Positions 1-8,399 of a stretch of DNA of 27,565 nucleotides are shown here, piece by piece (the first letter of the stretch is position 1; every line of letters begins with the position of its first letter). Where the stretch lies: positions 31,652 to 59,216 of the forward strand of contig NWUY0300006786.1 of the NCBI GenBank assembly GCA_004151065.3, read 5' to 3'. The notes beneath the pieces were generated by a model that ran no database searches, was not told the origin of the DNA, and saw only the letters and a program-made list of their open reading frames with translations. Origin of the DNA: Larix sibirica. Taxonomy: Eukaryota > Streptophyta > Pinopsida > Pinales > Pinaceae. The position numbers and the translations under genes were made by a program.

Positions 1-142
1 AAACTTCTCCATGGATGCATTAGGCCTCTCCAAAATTGAGATAAAGATAGGCATTTGAGATGAGATTTTCAGATCTTATCTTTAATAAACATGGATTACA
101 CCTAGCTTAAGCCACTCTCACCAAAGATATGATAATACTACA

Positions 143-160
143 ATATATATATATATATAT
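143..160. repeat. (AT)9 microsatellite
   Basis: Nine uninterrupted AT dinucleotides in AT-rich flank. Likely length-polymorphic; no function inferred. Confidence 0.95.
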
Positions 161-257
161 TCATATTAATGAGGAGTTTATAAAACCTTATGCATACTCC
201 AAAATCGTACAAAAGTTTACTCCCATAAACATCACATTGAGACAAACAACCATATTG

Positions 258-333
258 TTTGAGAACATGGTCCATATTAAACCTATTCCAAATTATTTGA
301 GAACATTGTCCCTATTAAACCTATTCCCTAGAA
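258..333. repeat. 38-bp tandem duplication, two units
   Basis: Units 258-295 and 296-333 are head-to-tail, each starting TTTGAGAACAT, with a handful of mismatches. This is a local slippage or replication-type duplication; no coding role is visible. Confidence 0.85.
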
Positions 334-458
334 TTTAAAATTAAGGATCACTTTATTTTTAAATGCTCACCATACTATGAGATAAGAAAGTGGTTCTTCT
401 ACTTTTGTAAGAACTCCAATGACTCATTATAAGCTTTATAACGTACAGGATCAAATAT

Positions 459-591
459 ACTCAATCACTAATCGTATTCTTTAGAAAGATATTTGTTCTG
501 GGATATATCATATTACCCACAAAGATACTCAATGAATAATCGTCTTCTTTAAAAAGATATTTGATGGATATATCATATTACCCACAAAAAT
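459..591. repeat. ~66-bp tandem duplication, two units
   Basis: Units 459-526 (68 bp) and 527-591 (65 bp) both begin ACTCAAT and share the internal string ATATCATATTACCCACAAA. They differ by a 3-bp indel and scattered substitutions. It lies directly next to the following tandem pair. Confidence 0.85.
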
Positions 592-986
592 CTTCCAAAT
601 TGACTCATATAATCATTACTTCCTACTTTCAACCATCTTAGCAAGAAATCTTCCAAATTGATTCATATAATGAATACGGTGTGTGGTAATTGGCACTCAA
701 ATTGCCCTGGTATTCAGGTGTGGGGAATTTTTCCAGCAAGGCACAGTTCCACTTCTTCCTGTTATGTTTTTTGGAATTTGGATGATTTGGGTCGTTTTAA
801 AATAGTCCAAAACCCTTAAGAGAACAATTCCATGACATAGTTTCATAGTAAATTAAGTGGAACTACAATTCTACCGATTTTTATAGCCAGATCTAGAGAA
901 CCAATCACAAAAAAACAAACGATTTGAGTGCCAGTTAACCCACGCCATGAATACTTCCTATTTTCAACCGAGTCTTAGCAAAAAGA
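592..986. repeat. ~58-bp tandem duplication, second unit split by a MITE
   Basis: Unit 1 is 592-649. Unit 2 starts at 650, is interrupted after 677 by the MITE at 678-946 plus one copy of its target duplication, and resumes at 955 to about 986. Unit 1 therefore serves as an in-place model of the empty insertion site: its TTCCTACTTTCAACC matches TTCCTATTTTCAACC immediately beyond the MITE. Confidence 0.85.
678..946. mobile_element. MITE copy 1, 269 bp, with 27-bp TIRs and 8-bp TSD
   Basis: Terminal inverted repeats lie at 678-704 and 920-946. They match at 22 of 27 positions and share the core TGGCACTCAAAT. The 8 bases ATGAATAC occur directly on both sides (670-677 and 947-954), a clear target-site duplication. 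The element has no coding capacity and is short, so it is non-autonomous. An 8-bp duplication is the rule for the hAT superfamily, but the ends (GGTGTG / GGCGTG) do not look like the usual hAT CAGGG terminus, so the superfamily is open. A second copy lies at 1949-2222 in the opposite orientation. Confidence 0.88.
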
Positions 987-1273
987 GACCCACGGCCAAC
1001 TAACTGACACAGTTGACAAATGTATTAAATAACACAAATTCCACAATAAATCGCCGAGGACTTCACAAATGGAGATATTTTCTGAATCTGTGTCATACTT
1101 TTGAAATAAAAATGATTGTTGTGGGCTAGAAGAGATACGGGAAATAAGCCCCCCAGTGGGCTGAATACGACTGAGAGTTGTCGCTTTGAAAAAAAACAAA
1201 TGAAAGGAAAGGTTCACAGTGCATGTACCGGACTTGTCACGGGAACACAGCACTGTATTCGAGTTCAAGTTCA

Positions 1274-1380
1274 GACGCTATCATCTCCTTCTGTCGATCA
1301 TGGGTTGGAGACTGTCTAAAAGAGTTCTGACGCTGCTATCATCTCCTTTTCTCTATTATGTGTTGGAGCCCGTCCAAAAG
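1274..1380. repeat. 55-bp tandem duplication, two units
   Basis: Units 1274-1328 and 1329-1380 both start GACGCT and share CTATCATCTCCTT, GTTGGAG and GTC(T/C)AAAAG. Substitutions and a 3-bp indel separate them. Confidence 0.8.
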
Positions 1381-1507
1381 ACTTAATGTGGCTGTTGGAG
1401 CATTGACGTTACATTTTGGAATTTACAACACTTAAGCAAAAGCACCCACATTTAATGTGGCTGCGGCATTACGAATCTAAACCAACAGCAGATTCAACGG
1501 TTCACGT

Positions 1508-1513
1508 CACGTG
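1508..1513. promoter_or_regulatory. G-box (CACGTG), within CACGTCACGTG
   Basis: A palindromic CACGTG next to a second ACGT core is the plant bZIP/bHLH binding motif. No downstream gene is recognised, so this may be a chance occurrence or a relic of a lost promoter. Confidence 0.25.
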
Positions 1514-1554
1514 TTACTCTTTTTAGTTTTTACTCTGTTTAGGTCTCTTTTATC

Positions 1555-1732
1555 TTCGAGGCATCCGAGAATCTGGGCATGCTCAGGCTCTGTAAAATCT
1601 GGGTGGTATTAGTAATTCGCGCTCCGGCTTTGTTTACGAGAACATCCGACAATCTGGACAAATGCAAGGCTCAGATTGGCTTCGTTTAGGAGAACAATCG
1701 AGAATCTGGGCAAATGCAAGGGCTCAAATTGG
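1555..1732. repeat. Three degenerate repeat units
   Basis: The string CATCCGAGAATCTGGGC or a close variant recurs at about 1562, 1643 and 1695, the last two followed by AAATGCAAGG. Spacing is irregular (81 and 52), so one unit has an indel. Confidence 0.7.
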
Positions 1733-1948
1733 ACTGAATCGGTCAGTTTACGGTTGTGTGTGAATTGCAATTCGCGAATAAGAGAATGCACCAACAACGA
1801 TTTGGGGTAACAGTTTTGTCAAGAATGAATATAGAAAGAGACAGATGGATGTAAATCGAGATAAAAGGAAGGTACGAGTGCCCTCGGGAACTTTATATAA
1901 AATATATACATATACACAGTATGATAAAGTATGACAACTGTGGCACGT

Positions 1949-2222
1949 AGCGTGGGATAACGGGTAGTTAAATCTTTTCTGGTTATTTGTTCCCTAGATT
2001 TGGTTATAAAAATCGGGGAATTATAGTTCCATCCCATTTACTGTGGAACTATGCCATGGAATTGTACTCCTAGGGATTTTAGCCTATCTTAAAACGACGA
2101 AAAACGATCTTAGTTGGAGATCATCAAAATTCCAAAAAAATAACGAGAAAAAATGGAACTGTGCCTTGCTTAAAATTTTCTGTCGTCAACCGGGGCGATT
2201 TGAGTGCCAGTTATCACACGCC
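1949..2222. mobile_element. MITE copy 2, ~274 bp, inverted relative to copy 1
   Basis: Read on the minus strand it aligns along its length with the MITE at 678-946. Shared blocks include ATAAAAATCGG, GGAACTGTGCCTTGCT and the terminal CGATTTGAGTGCCAGTTA. The right TIR (2196-2222) is well kept, and the left TIR (1949-1975) is eroded. I find no matching 8-bp duplication outside it (TGGCACGT against TGCCTGCC), so this copy is older or its flank has changed. Confidence 0.8.
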
Positions 2223-3619
2223 TGCCTGCCAATGCAACCGAGGCCCGCCGCCCGATAGACATTGTTGTACACGCAAATGAAAGAGCCTGGCCCTGCACCC
2301 TCTCCTAGGGATCTTATTTGCGCTTCTCGAGGCGCTGCAAGTTGAATGAATGGTTTTATTTGCTTAAGCTTTAAATGGATGATCGACTTTTCATTAATTT
2401 GAGGTGAAGTCAATGCGAGAAAAAAGGAAAATAAGTATATCCGAATGGATCAACTTTCAAATATTCATGGTCTAATTTCAACATCAAATTCTAATTATAA
2501 TAATAATTTTTAGGGTTGGATTTAATTTAATTTAAAAAATAGTTTATATTCATTTGTATATGATTTATAAAACTAGAACAATCATTTAAGGTGTGGTTGG
2601 TGAACATAGACAACTATAAGTTAAGTGTCACAATTAAGTAATAAGTTATTTGTTACTTATAGTTTGCGAGGAAATCCCTTATCCTTGCATCAACTAAGAG
2701 TTATCCATGTATTGACACTTATCTATATATAAACTACTAGACATAGATGCTAGTCCACCCAAATTCTAAGATATAAACACCTATAAGTGTAATGAATATC
2801 TAAAATATCTAAATAAATTAACCTAAAAAATCCATATCAATCAAAATAAAATAATATATTGAATAAATATGATAGATATGATACACAATGACCTATGTGA
2901 CATACATGAGAGATATATGATATATATTGATTTATGTAACATTAAATATATATTGATGGGTCATGAGGTGAAAGTTGTCATGGAAAGCTATAACTCTTGG
3001 TTGTTGTTGTTATGTTTATCTTTTTAAAGATGAGTCGATACGACTTTCAAAGAGTTGAATAGAATTGTCAAATTGTGAAAGAGTCTAGCTATCCTAATTA
3101 GATCTTCTATGGATTTGTGCGGTAGTGGCTTTCGTTTTGATATTGATTTGTACCAAAATTAATATTCTTTGAAACAAAGTTTGAATATTGTCCTTGTTTT
3201 GAGCAACATTGATACACAAAATGGTTAAAGTATCTACTCTTCTAATTTCGATGTTGTTAAGTTGTCATTCTAACACAATTTTTCCTTATTGTACTTATCG
3301 TGTTTCTTTGCTTCTTTTTTATATCATGTCTTCTTCATACATCCATGTTGATTTGTTAATTACTAAATTTTTATTTGTGAAATTTGAATTTTCTATCTTT
3401 TGAAGTTTGACATCTAAAGATATCCTTATTTCCATTGGATTTGCATCTTTTTGAATTGGGTTGTCAATTGGAATTTTATTGATTCCTTTATCCATGAGTT
3501 TGTTTAAGTCTACTTCCTTTTTTTTCCCACGGAAAAAAGCATACTATTGATATTCAACTTTGAATCAAATAGTACATGATCAGCATATCTAATCTGATTT
3601 CTTCCCTAATCATGATGAT
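2223..3619. other. AT-rich flank without a recognised gene
   Basis: 2223-2340 is briefly GC-richer; the rest is AT-rich. A 10-bp inverted repeat AACTATAAGT / ACTTATAGTT (2612-2621 and 2655-2664) could form a hairpin with a 33-base loop. On the minus strand a lysine-rich frame without a clear start runs from about 3546 to a stop at 3319-3321. It might be a retroelement scrap, but I cannot name it. Confidence 0.5.
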
Positions 3620-3620
3620 N
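3620..3620. other. Single N: contig join
   Basis: One ambiguous base sits exactly where identity with the block starting at 13953 begins. The bases before it do not match the bases before 13953. This is best read as a scaffold join. Confidence 0.8.
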
Positions 3621-4786
3621 AAAGTTTTGGAGAGCTTTTGTGGCCTGGTTCTCTTGGGACAAAAACCATGGGAGAAGATATTGGTTTCGGTGGTGAAACC
3701 ATCCACCCTAGTCAATCTTGAGAGGCAAGATTACTCAGATCTCATCACTGTGATTAATGTCGTTGAAGAATAACCAGTGGATGTGAATATTTCATAAATT
3801 TTAAGAGGATTTCTACATTGGTTGGAGGAAAGACACCATTATCCAAGGAGGGTGCACTAGTTATTTTGTTGTGGCTACTGCTGGGAGGCATATGAGGCTG
3901 TAAAACTTAGAATTGGGATAAAAGAGGACACATACCAGTTTAGAGAGGGTGCACTCACACTCTCAGAGGGGGATGTAATCACCAGTGAGAGATAAAATAA
4001 TGTTTTGCTTCTTCTTTCCTGCAAAAAAAAAGACACTGTGTTACAGTGTTGGGCGATTCCTCTTGTTCCATTTGTTGTTAGCACGCAAGCCCAGACACAT
4101 TGTGGTTTAAAAGAGGATTGTTCAATGAAAGAAGGGACCATATATACAATTAGTCCCTACATCAGTGAGTAAAATGTTTAGAATTAGTGGAGGTTCTTGA
4201 CTGTGCCAAGAAACAAGGAGATAATCATTGCCCAGGGTCGATGTCATCTACAATCACTTCCAGCTTGGTGGGGACACATAGGAGAAGGATATTCTTTGTA
4301 TTTTAGGGGAAGCCACTCGTAAAAAAATCTCATATCTGAAGTAACCTTGTAAGTATGAATTGTTCAATCATTCAATTTACTGTAGCAGGTGCTAGAAATA
4401 CCCAGTTGTGTACCTATGTGTTTTTGAGTTGTTTAATGACACTAAATGATGAAATATTCCCGTCCAGTATGTTTTAATGGGTTGAATAATGTCATATATG
4501 TGATCCAAAACATTATTCGTAGATCCAAGCAATAATCATCTCACAAATCAGACTTCATTTGGGAGAAACTTCTACATCAGTAACATAAGTTGTGATTGCC
4601 TATGTGTTTGACAAAATCCATAAACCAAAGTACACTAGTAGTTAAAAAAGAGTCAGTTCAGAATTGGTTGGAAAACACTGCAAGTGTATCTGAGCAATTT
4701 TGGATAAATGTTTGACAAAATTCCAATTCAAAAAGTGCATAAACAGTTAACTAAAAATCATGATAGATTTGGCTTGGTTCATTACA
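3621..4786 (+). mobile_element. LTR A, 5'-truncated at the contig join
   Basis: This matches the full LTR at 23490-25244 from about LTR position 595 to the end, and is identical to 13953-15118, where the same LTR is complete. It ends in CA at 4785-4786, one base before a primer-binding site, as expected for a 5' LTR. The U3 part and TATA box are missing only because the contig starts here. Short open frames inside it, including a minus-strand one at 3875-4141, are not genes. Confidence 0.85.
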
Positions 4787-4787
4787 G

Positions 4788-4799
4788 TGGTATCAAAGT
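4788..4799 (+). other. Primer-binding site, initiator-Met tRNA type
   Basis: TGGTATCAAAGT matches the plant initiator-Met primer-binding sequence TGGTATCAGAGC at 10 of 12 positions and lies one base after the LTR end. It marks the start of minus-strand DNA synthesis. Confidence 0.8.
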
Positions 4800-4862
4800 T
4801 GTGCATCCTGCCATCCTGAGGGGAAATCATTGAAAAATACATTTTTAGATTGTTTTTGTTGA

Positions 4863-5706
4863 GTGACCAGCACTATACCTTTCAATTTCAGTAGTGGTAA
4901 CTTGGTAGTAAGGTTTTCTTTAAGTGGCTTAACCAGGATGAAGACAAATCAAGAACTCTTCGCAGAATTGTTACAAGCTTCTCAAGAATATCATAAGAAT
5001 ATAATCACATTGTTAGAGCACCCTGAGTGGTTGGAGCCTTGCTTCCCAGTTGGGAAAAAGGAAGAGATGTTCAAATCCAAAGTGGTTAGTGACATGGATG
5101 CCTCATCACTTCATGAGGAAAGTTTGACAGAACCCCATGATGAATTCTTGGAAGTGCATGCACCTGTTCATGTTGAGGATGTGTGTAATGAGGTTGATAG
5201 CGCAATCAAGGACGAGGATGACAATGAGAAGCATGACTGTGAATACAAATCAAAATTTTTGGATGAAGTTGATAGTTCCCATAAGTCCCATCATTTAACA
5301 TGGAAATTGAAGGTAAGCGAAGACCAGATTATGGTAGTCATTAAACATTTTATTATATGCATGCATTGTAGAATGTTGTTGGAGAGCTCCAAGGACATAT
5401 GATTGTTTGGGAGGAGAACCTTCCCTTGCATATTTTTTGGCACTTAGAGAAGCATTGGTAGTAATGAAAGCTAACTACCTACACCTTCTTTCTGATAGAT
5501 ATCATATTCTCATGCTTGATCAGATGTACCATGGTGCGCTACAAGGGAAATGAGAGGAAGTTTACAAGCTTACTCATGAGCTTGAGATTACCCAGGAATA
5601 CTTGAAGAGCATGCAAAAGGCCCTTCAAGAATTAGAGATGCAAGTTGAGAAGCTTCGTGTGGCTTTGAGTCGGTTACAACCTTCTTCCTACACAACAAAC
5701 AATTAA
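4863..5706 (+). pseudogene. Gag-position protein, acidic then coiled-coil, copy A (broken)
   Basis: This is the first coding segment after the primer-binding site, so it sits where gag belongs. I do not recognise the family. The first part (4863-5312; no ATG at its upstream edge, first Met codon at 4938) is rich in Glu, Asp, Lys and His. The second part (about 5408-5706) has the heptad-like pattern of a coiled coil, with many Glu, Leu and Lys. No CCHC zinc knuckle is visible. The two parts are separated by a stop at 5400-5402 and a frame change, which a candidate GT-AG intron (5313-5371) would partly bypass. Relative to copy B it also has a 5-bp insertion near 5403 and a premature TGA at 5551-5553, so it cannot make a full protein. 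Confidence 0.55.
5313..5371 (+). other. Candidate short intron in the gag-position gene, copy A
   Basis: Donor AAG|GTAAGC and acceptor TTGTAG|AAT flank 59 bp. The equivalent positions in copy B are AAG|GTAAGT and GACAG|ATT over 64 bp, where removal restores an open frame. The length is at the lower limit for a plant intron. Confidence 0.35.
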
Positions 5707-5730
5707 TTGTATATAGCATCCTTGATGTAG

Positions 5731-6216
5731 AAGTTTGGTAGCACCTATGATTTGATTGAGGAACCTCATGTGAGGGTAGAGAATGAGGGGCATTCAGACT
5801 TGCAGGCATTGGCAGAGAGATATGACCCCGAGGTTTTTTATTTTGCAAATATTTTGCATTATAGGGATCATGAGCCACCTCTTTTGGATATCCCATTGAA
5901 GGCTCAAGTCAAAGCCACATGTGACATATTTGAGAATATACCTTGTGGACCAGCCAACAAGGAAGTGTGCCCATCCATGGATTGTGGGGACATATATATT
6001 ACAGGTGGGAACACATCCATCTGGGATCCAAGTTCAATTGACACTAGTGGAGTGATCGATATAGCGGTACATATAGGACATAGGATGATACAGGACCATC
6101 TAGTAGTATGCAGTGGTATACAATGGTACACGATAGTGTGCAATTGTGTGCAGATTTGTACAGTGGCACACAATGGTATACAATGGAGCTCAGAGGAGAT
6201 TCATACTCTTATTTGA
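5731..6216 (+). pseudogene. Unidentified conserved internal reading frame, copy A
   Basis: After a TAG at 5728-5730 this frame is open to 6214-6216. Its first ~100 residues, including AERYDPEVFYFANILHYRDH, are mirrored in copy B at 11090-11394 but broken there. There is no ATG near the start, so it was probably part of a longer polyprotein. A Cys pair and Gly-Pro-Ala occur mid-way, but no protease, zinc knuckle or other named domain can be defended. The last third is translated low-complexity repeat (6105-6190), so the true conserved part probably ends near 6060. It lies between the gag-position gene and the reverse transcriptase remnant. Confidence 0.4.
6105..6190. repeat. Degenerate GTGGTATACA-type minisatellite
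   Basis: Variants of CAGTGGTATACA / CAGTGGCACACA recur about every 10-12 bases. The same place in copy B (11361-11441) carries the same type of array with a different unit order, so it has been evolving in place in the internal region. Confidence 0.7.
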
Positions 6217-6264
6217 TAGTGCAGGGAGATTCCAGAGGAGAGTGATCCACCCTTTTGCAGCAGT

Positions 6265-6702
6265 GTGTGGACTCTGGAGACCATATTCACAGCCCCATGT
6301 GAGGAGACACTTTTTGATGCATGTTATGGCAGAGGTGTAGTGTGGAGTCTAGGTAACTATTCAGATAGTCCATGGGTGCATGGGGATGAGTTTCATGGAA
6401 CAATATATTCTTGGAGGATTAATCCTCGATTGCAATTTCACCAGATCAAGGTCAGTGAGAAGGATACTCACATGACTGCTCTGAGGTATCATTGTGAGTT
6501 CTTGGTCACGCCTATAGGATTGACCAACACATCTTCCACTTTCCATTTTTGCATACAGTTTCATAGGTTCCTATTGCTATCCTTTGATGCTCTCATTATA
6601 TACAATAGGACATGGGAGGATCCCCAGAGACAGTTGGATGAGACATGGAGCATTATGGATATGACAGAGAATTTTTATTTAGGGAAAATGGTCAGTGCAT
6701 AG
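6265..6702 (+). pseudogene. Ty3/gypsy reverse transcriptase fragment, copy A
   Basis: A 145-codon frame without an ATG start. Residues 53-138 (about 6421-6678) follow the palm region of Ty3/gypsy reverse transcriptase: a FHQIKV block in place of the usual YHQI(R/K)V, then TAL/F-R-Y-x-x-x-EFLV-x-P-x-GLTN-x-x-STF, and later IYN-x-TWED in place of the usual IYS-x-TWEEH. The catalytic Asp pair is gone: residues 107-110 read FDAL where F-x-DD is expected (6583-6594). Only about 90 residues of the domain remain, and the fingers, RNase H and integrase are not recognisable around it. This is a non-functional remnant, similar to the fragment at 11707-11960. Confidence 0.75.
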
Positions 6703-7280
6703 GATGCCTGACATAGATTGGTGGATGGAATCACATATTATAGAGGTAATACGTTTCTTTGTGTAGCTTGTTAGGAGCTATGCAACTTAAAGGGCACAAG
6801 GTTGATTCATAGTACCTTGTTTCCACTAGCTTGTTGTATACAGGAATCAGAGATGAGGCTTAGTTGGATTCCAATAGTTAGTGGGGTACAACAATAGTTA
6901 GTAGGAATTGGAAGTGGTGGAATTCCAATTTGGCTATGGGACAATGGATTTATCTAGTTGGTAGATTACTTCACCTTTTGTTGGATAGGGTTGTGATAGT
7001 GATTGGTCTACTTCATTTTTGTTTTGTCATAAGGGGGATTGTTGAGACTTGTTTGATATGGAGAGACAAGTTTTCCCTTCCGTCACCCAGGATTGAGTCT
7101 AGTTGTGGATTGGTAGACTCTAATTTCATTGAGATGCCTCGGCAGGATATGATTCATGATCATGGGTGAAACCCTTACAAGTATTTCGGCATGGGGTTTT
7201 GGGCACGATGGTCATACAATTATGATCAGAGTGGTGTAGCATCAACATGGCAGTTCCTTTCTGAGATTAGCATGGGACCC
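6703..7280 (+). other. Post-RT internal region, copy A, truncated at its 3' end
   Basis: This is homologous to 12000-12360 and to 22332-22922 in region B. It holds short frames broken by stops, one with a hydrophobic stretch near 6950-7040. RNase H and integrase motifs are not seen. At about 7280 the sequence leaves internal DNA at CATGGGACC and enters LTR sequence, skipping roughly 0.9 kb that region B still has. Confidence 0.55.
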
Positions 7281-8399
7281 GAGACGAAAAACTATAAAGG
7301 TTGGGATGATGAGAAAGTGACTTGCAGTGTTCGAAAATGTCTTAAAAGCAAATTAATCACTTTTTGGAGTTAAAAAGGGGTTAAAACGTGATTTAATGAG
7401 TAATATGAAGAATAACCTTATAAAGTCACTTAAATAATTTAAGTGAATGGGAGCAAAGAATAGATGGCCTATAAAAGAGAGATGAGAACTCATTCTCGGA
7501 TATCCATGATACTGGCATTTTAAAAAACTTGGAGAGCTCTTAAGCTTCTTTCTCTTGGGTCGAAAACCCTAAAGGAGAAAAATAGTTTCGGTGGTGAGAC
7601 CATTCACCCTAGATATTTTCAGTAAGAAATCATTCAGATATCTCATTTTTATTTCATTACCGTAACAAATTCACCATTAAGATTTCAAATCTGTGGAGTT
7701 GGGGTGAGTTCCAGTGACTATGTGAAGAAGGGGCACATTTATGGTTGAGTTCTGGGCATTTTTCTCTTCTTTATCTATCTATGTTGCAAGAGAAATAAAT
7801 ACCTTCACATCTATGGTTTTGGGAGAGGGCGCACTAGTGTGGAATACGTTCTGTCTATTCATCTTTCCCTTGTGTATTTTCTACGGCCTGGTGTGCAGAG
7901 GGTCGAGTTTCCCTTGTGGAGGGTCAAATCTCTAGCTTTAATGGACTGAATGTTTCATTTGTGGGGACATGGTTTTAGATATGAAGTTGGTTTCTTCTTG
8001 GAGGGGGAAATTACACTAGAGAGGGGACGTACTTCCCAATAAGAGTCCAAGTGTTAGCATGGGAATTGTATTCTCCTTATGGGGAGTGACTAGTGTTGGG
8101 GACTGAGTAAAAAGGACTGTGGGCATTGTTTTCATTGTCAAAGCACTAGCTGGCGCATTTCTTAGTGAATATAATATTCAACAAGAGAGAGTAGAAGACA
8201 TGGCTGTTGTAGTGACGTTGGAAGGAGGTGAATATTGTGGGTATGGTTGTTGGGGTGCTCCCCTGAATACCATCTCTCATCTATAATTGTGCGCACCAAT
8301 TCTAGGCAACGTACAAGCTACTACAACACTAAAAAATGTCATTGTTTTTTCATCAAAGGAAGCTCCCATCTTGACTTCTTTCTCAAGTGTGCCAACTAT
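7281..8399 (+). mobile_element. Chimeric LTR-variant segment with TATA box
   Basis: 7281 to about 7620 matches the middle of the LTR (from about LTR position 349), including the shared GGCCTATAAAAG and TCGAAAACCCTA-type blocks. After that it no longer follows LTR A, B, C or D. From about 7888 to 8399 it matches 12893-13399. I read it as a diverged LTR subfamily whose promoter half is shared with the main LTR and whose 3' half differs. It runs straight into LTR B at 8400. Confidence 0.5.
7470..7477 (+). promoter_or_regulatory. LTR TATA box (TATAAAAG)
   Basis: TATAAAAG after GGCC sits at the same LTR position as the boxes at 8908 and 24030. It is the likely core promoter for retroelement transcription. 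Confidence 0.55.

Larger units (their letters stand above)
955..1948. other. Non-genic stretch between the two MITEs
   Basis: About 1 kb of mixed composition with no recognisable gene. It contains a 55-bp tandem duplication (1274-1380), a three-unit degenerate repeat (1555-1732) and one G-box (1508-1513). Short open frames of under 100 codons occur on both strands, but none resembles a known family. Confidence 0.6.

Noticed and set aside
975-1268. Minus-strand 97-codon open frame as a host gene
   Set aside because: There is no homology I recognise, it overlaps part of a local tandem repeat and a plus-strand open frame, and has no supporting splice or promoter pattern.
1503-1513. CACGTCACGTG as the promoter of a nearby gene
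   Set aside because: A six-base motif is expected by chance at this scale and no gene follows it on either strand. It is kept only as a low-confidence site.
3875-4141. Minus-strand 88-codon open frame, repeated at 14207-14473
   Set aside because: It lies wholly inside an LTR and is opposite to the element's direction. Its two identical copies come from the contig duplication, not from coding conservation.
4860-5402. An intact 179-codon gene
   Set aside because: It begins without an ATG, ends at an isolated stop inside a region conserved beyond it, and its downstream part has a frameshift and another stop. It is a retroelement pseudogene segment.
6034-6060. DTSG as a retroviral-type protease active site
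   Set aside because: The expected hydrophobic residues before and the D-(S/T)-G-A context are missing, and unit B does not keep the motif.
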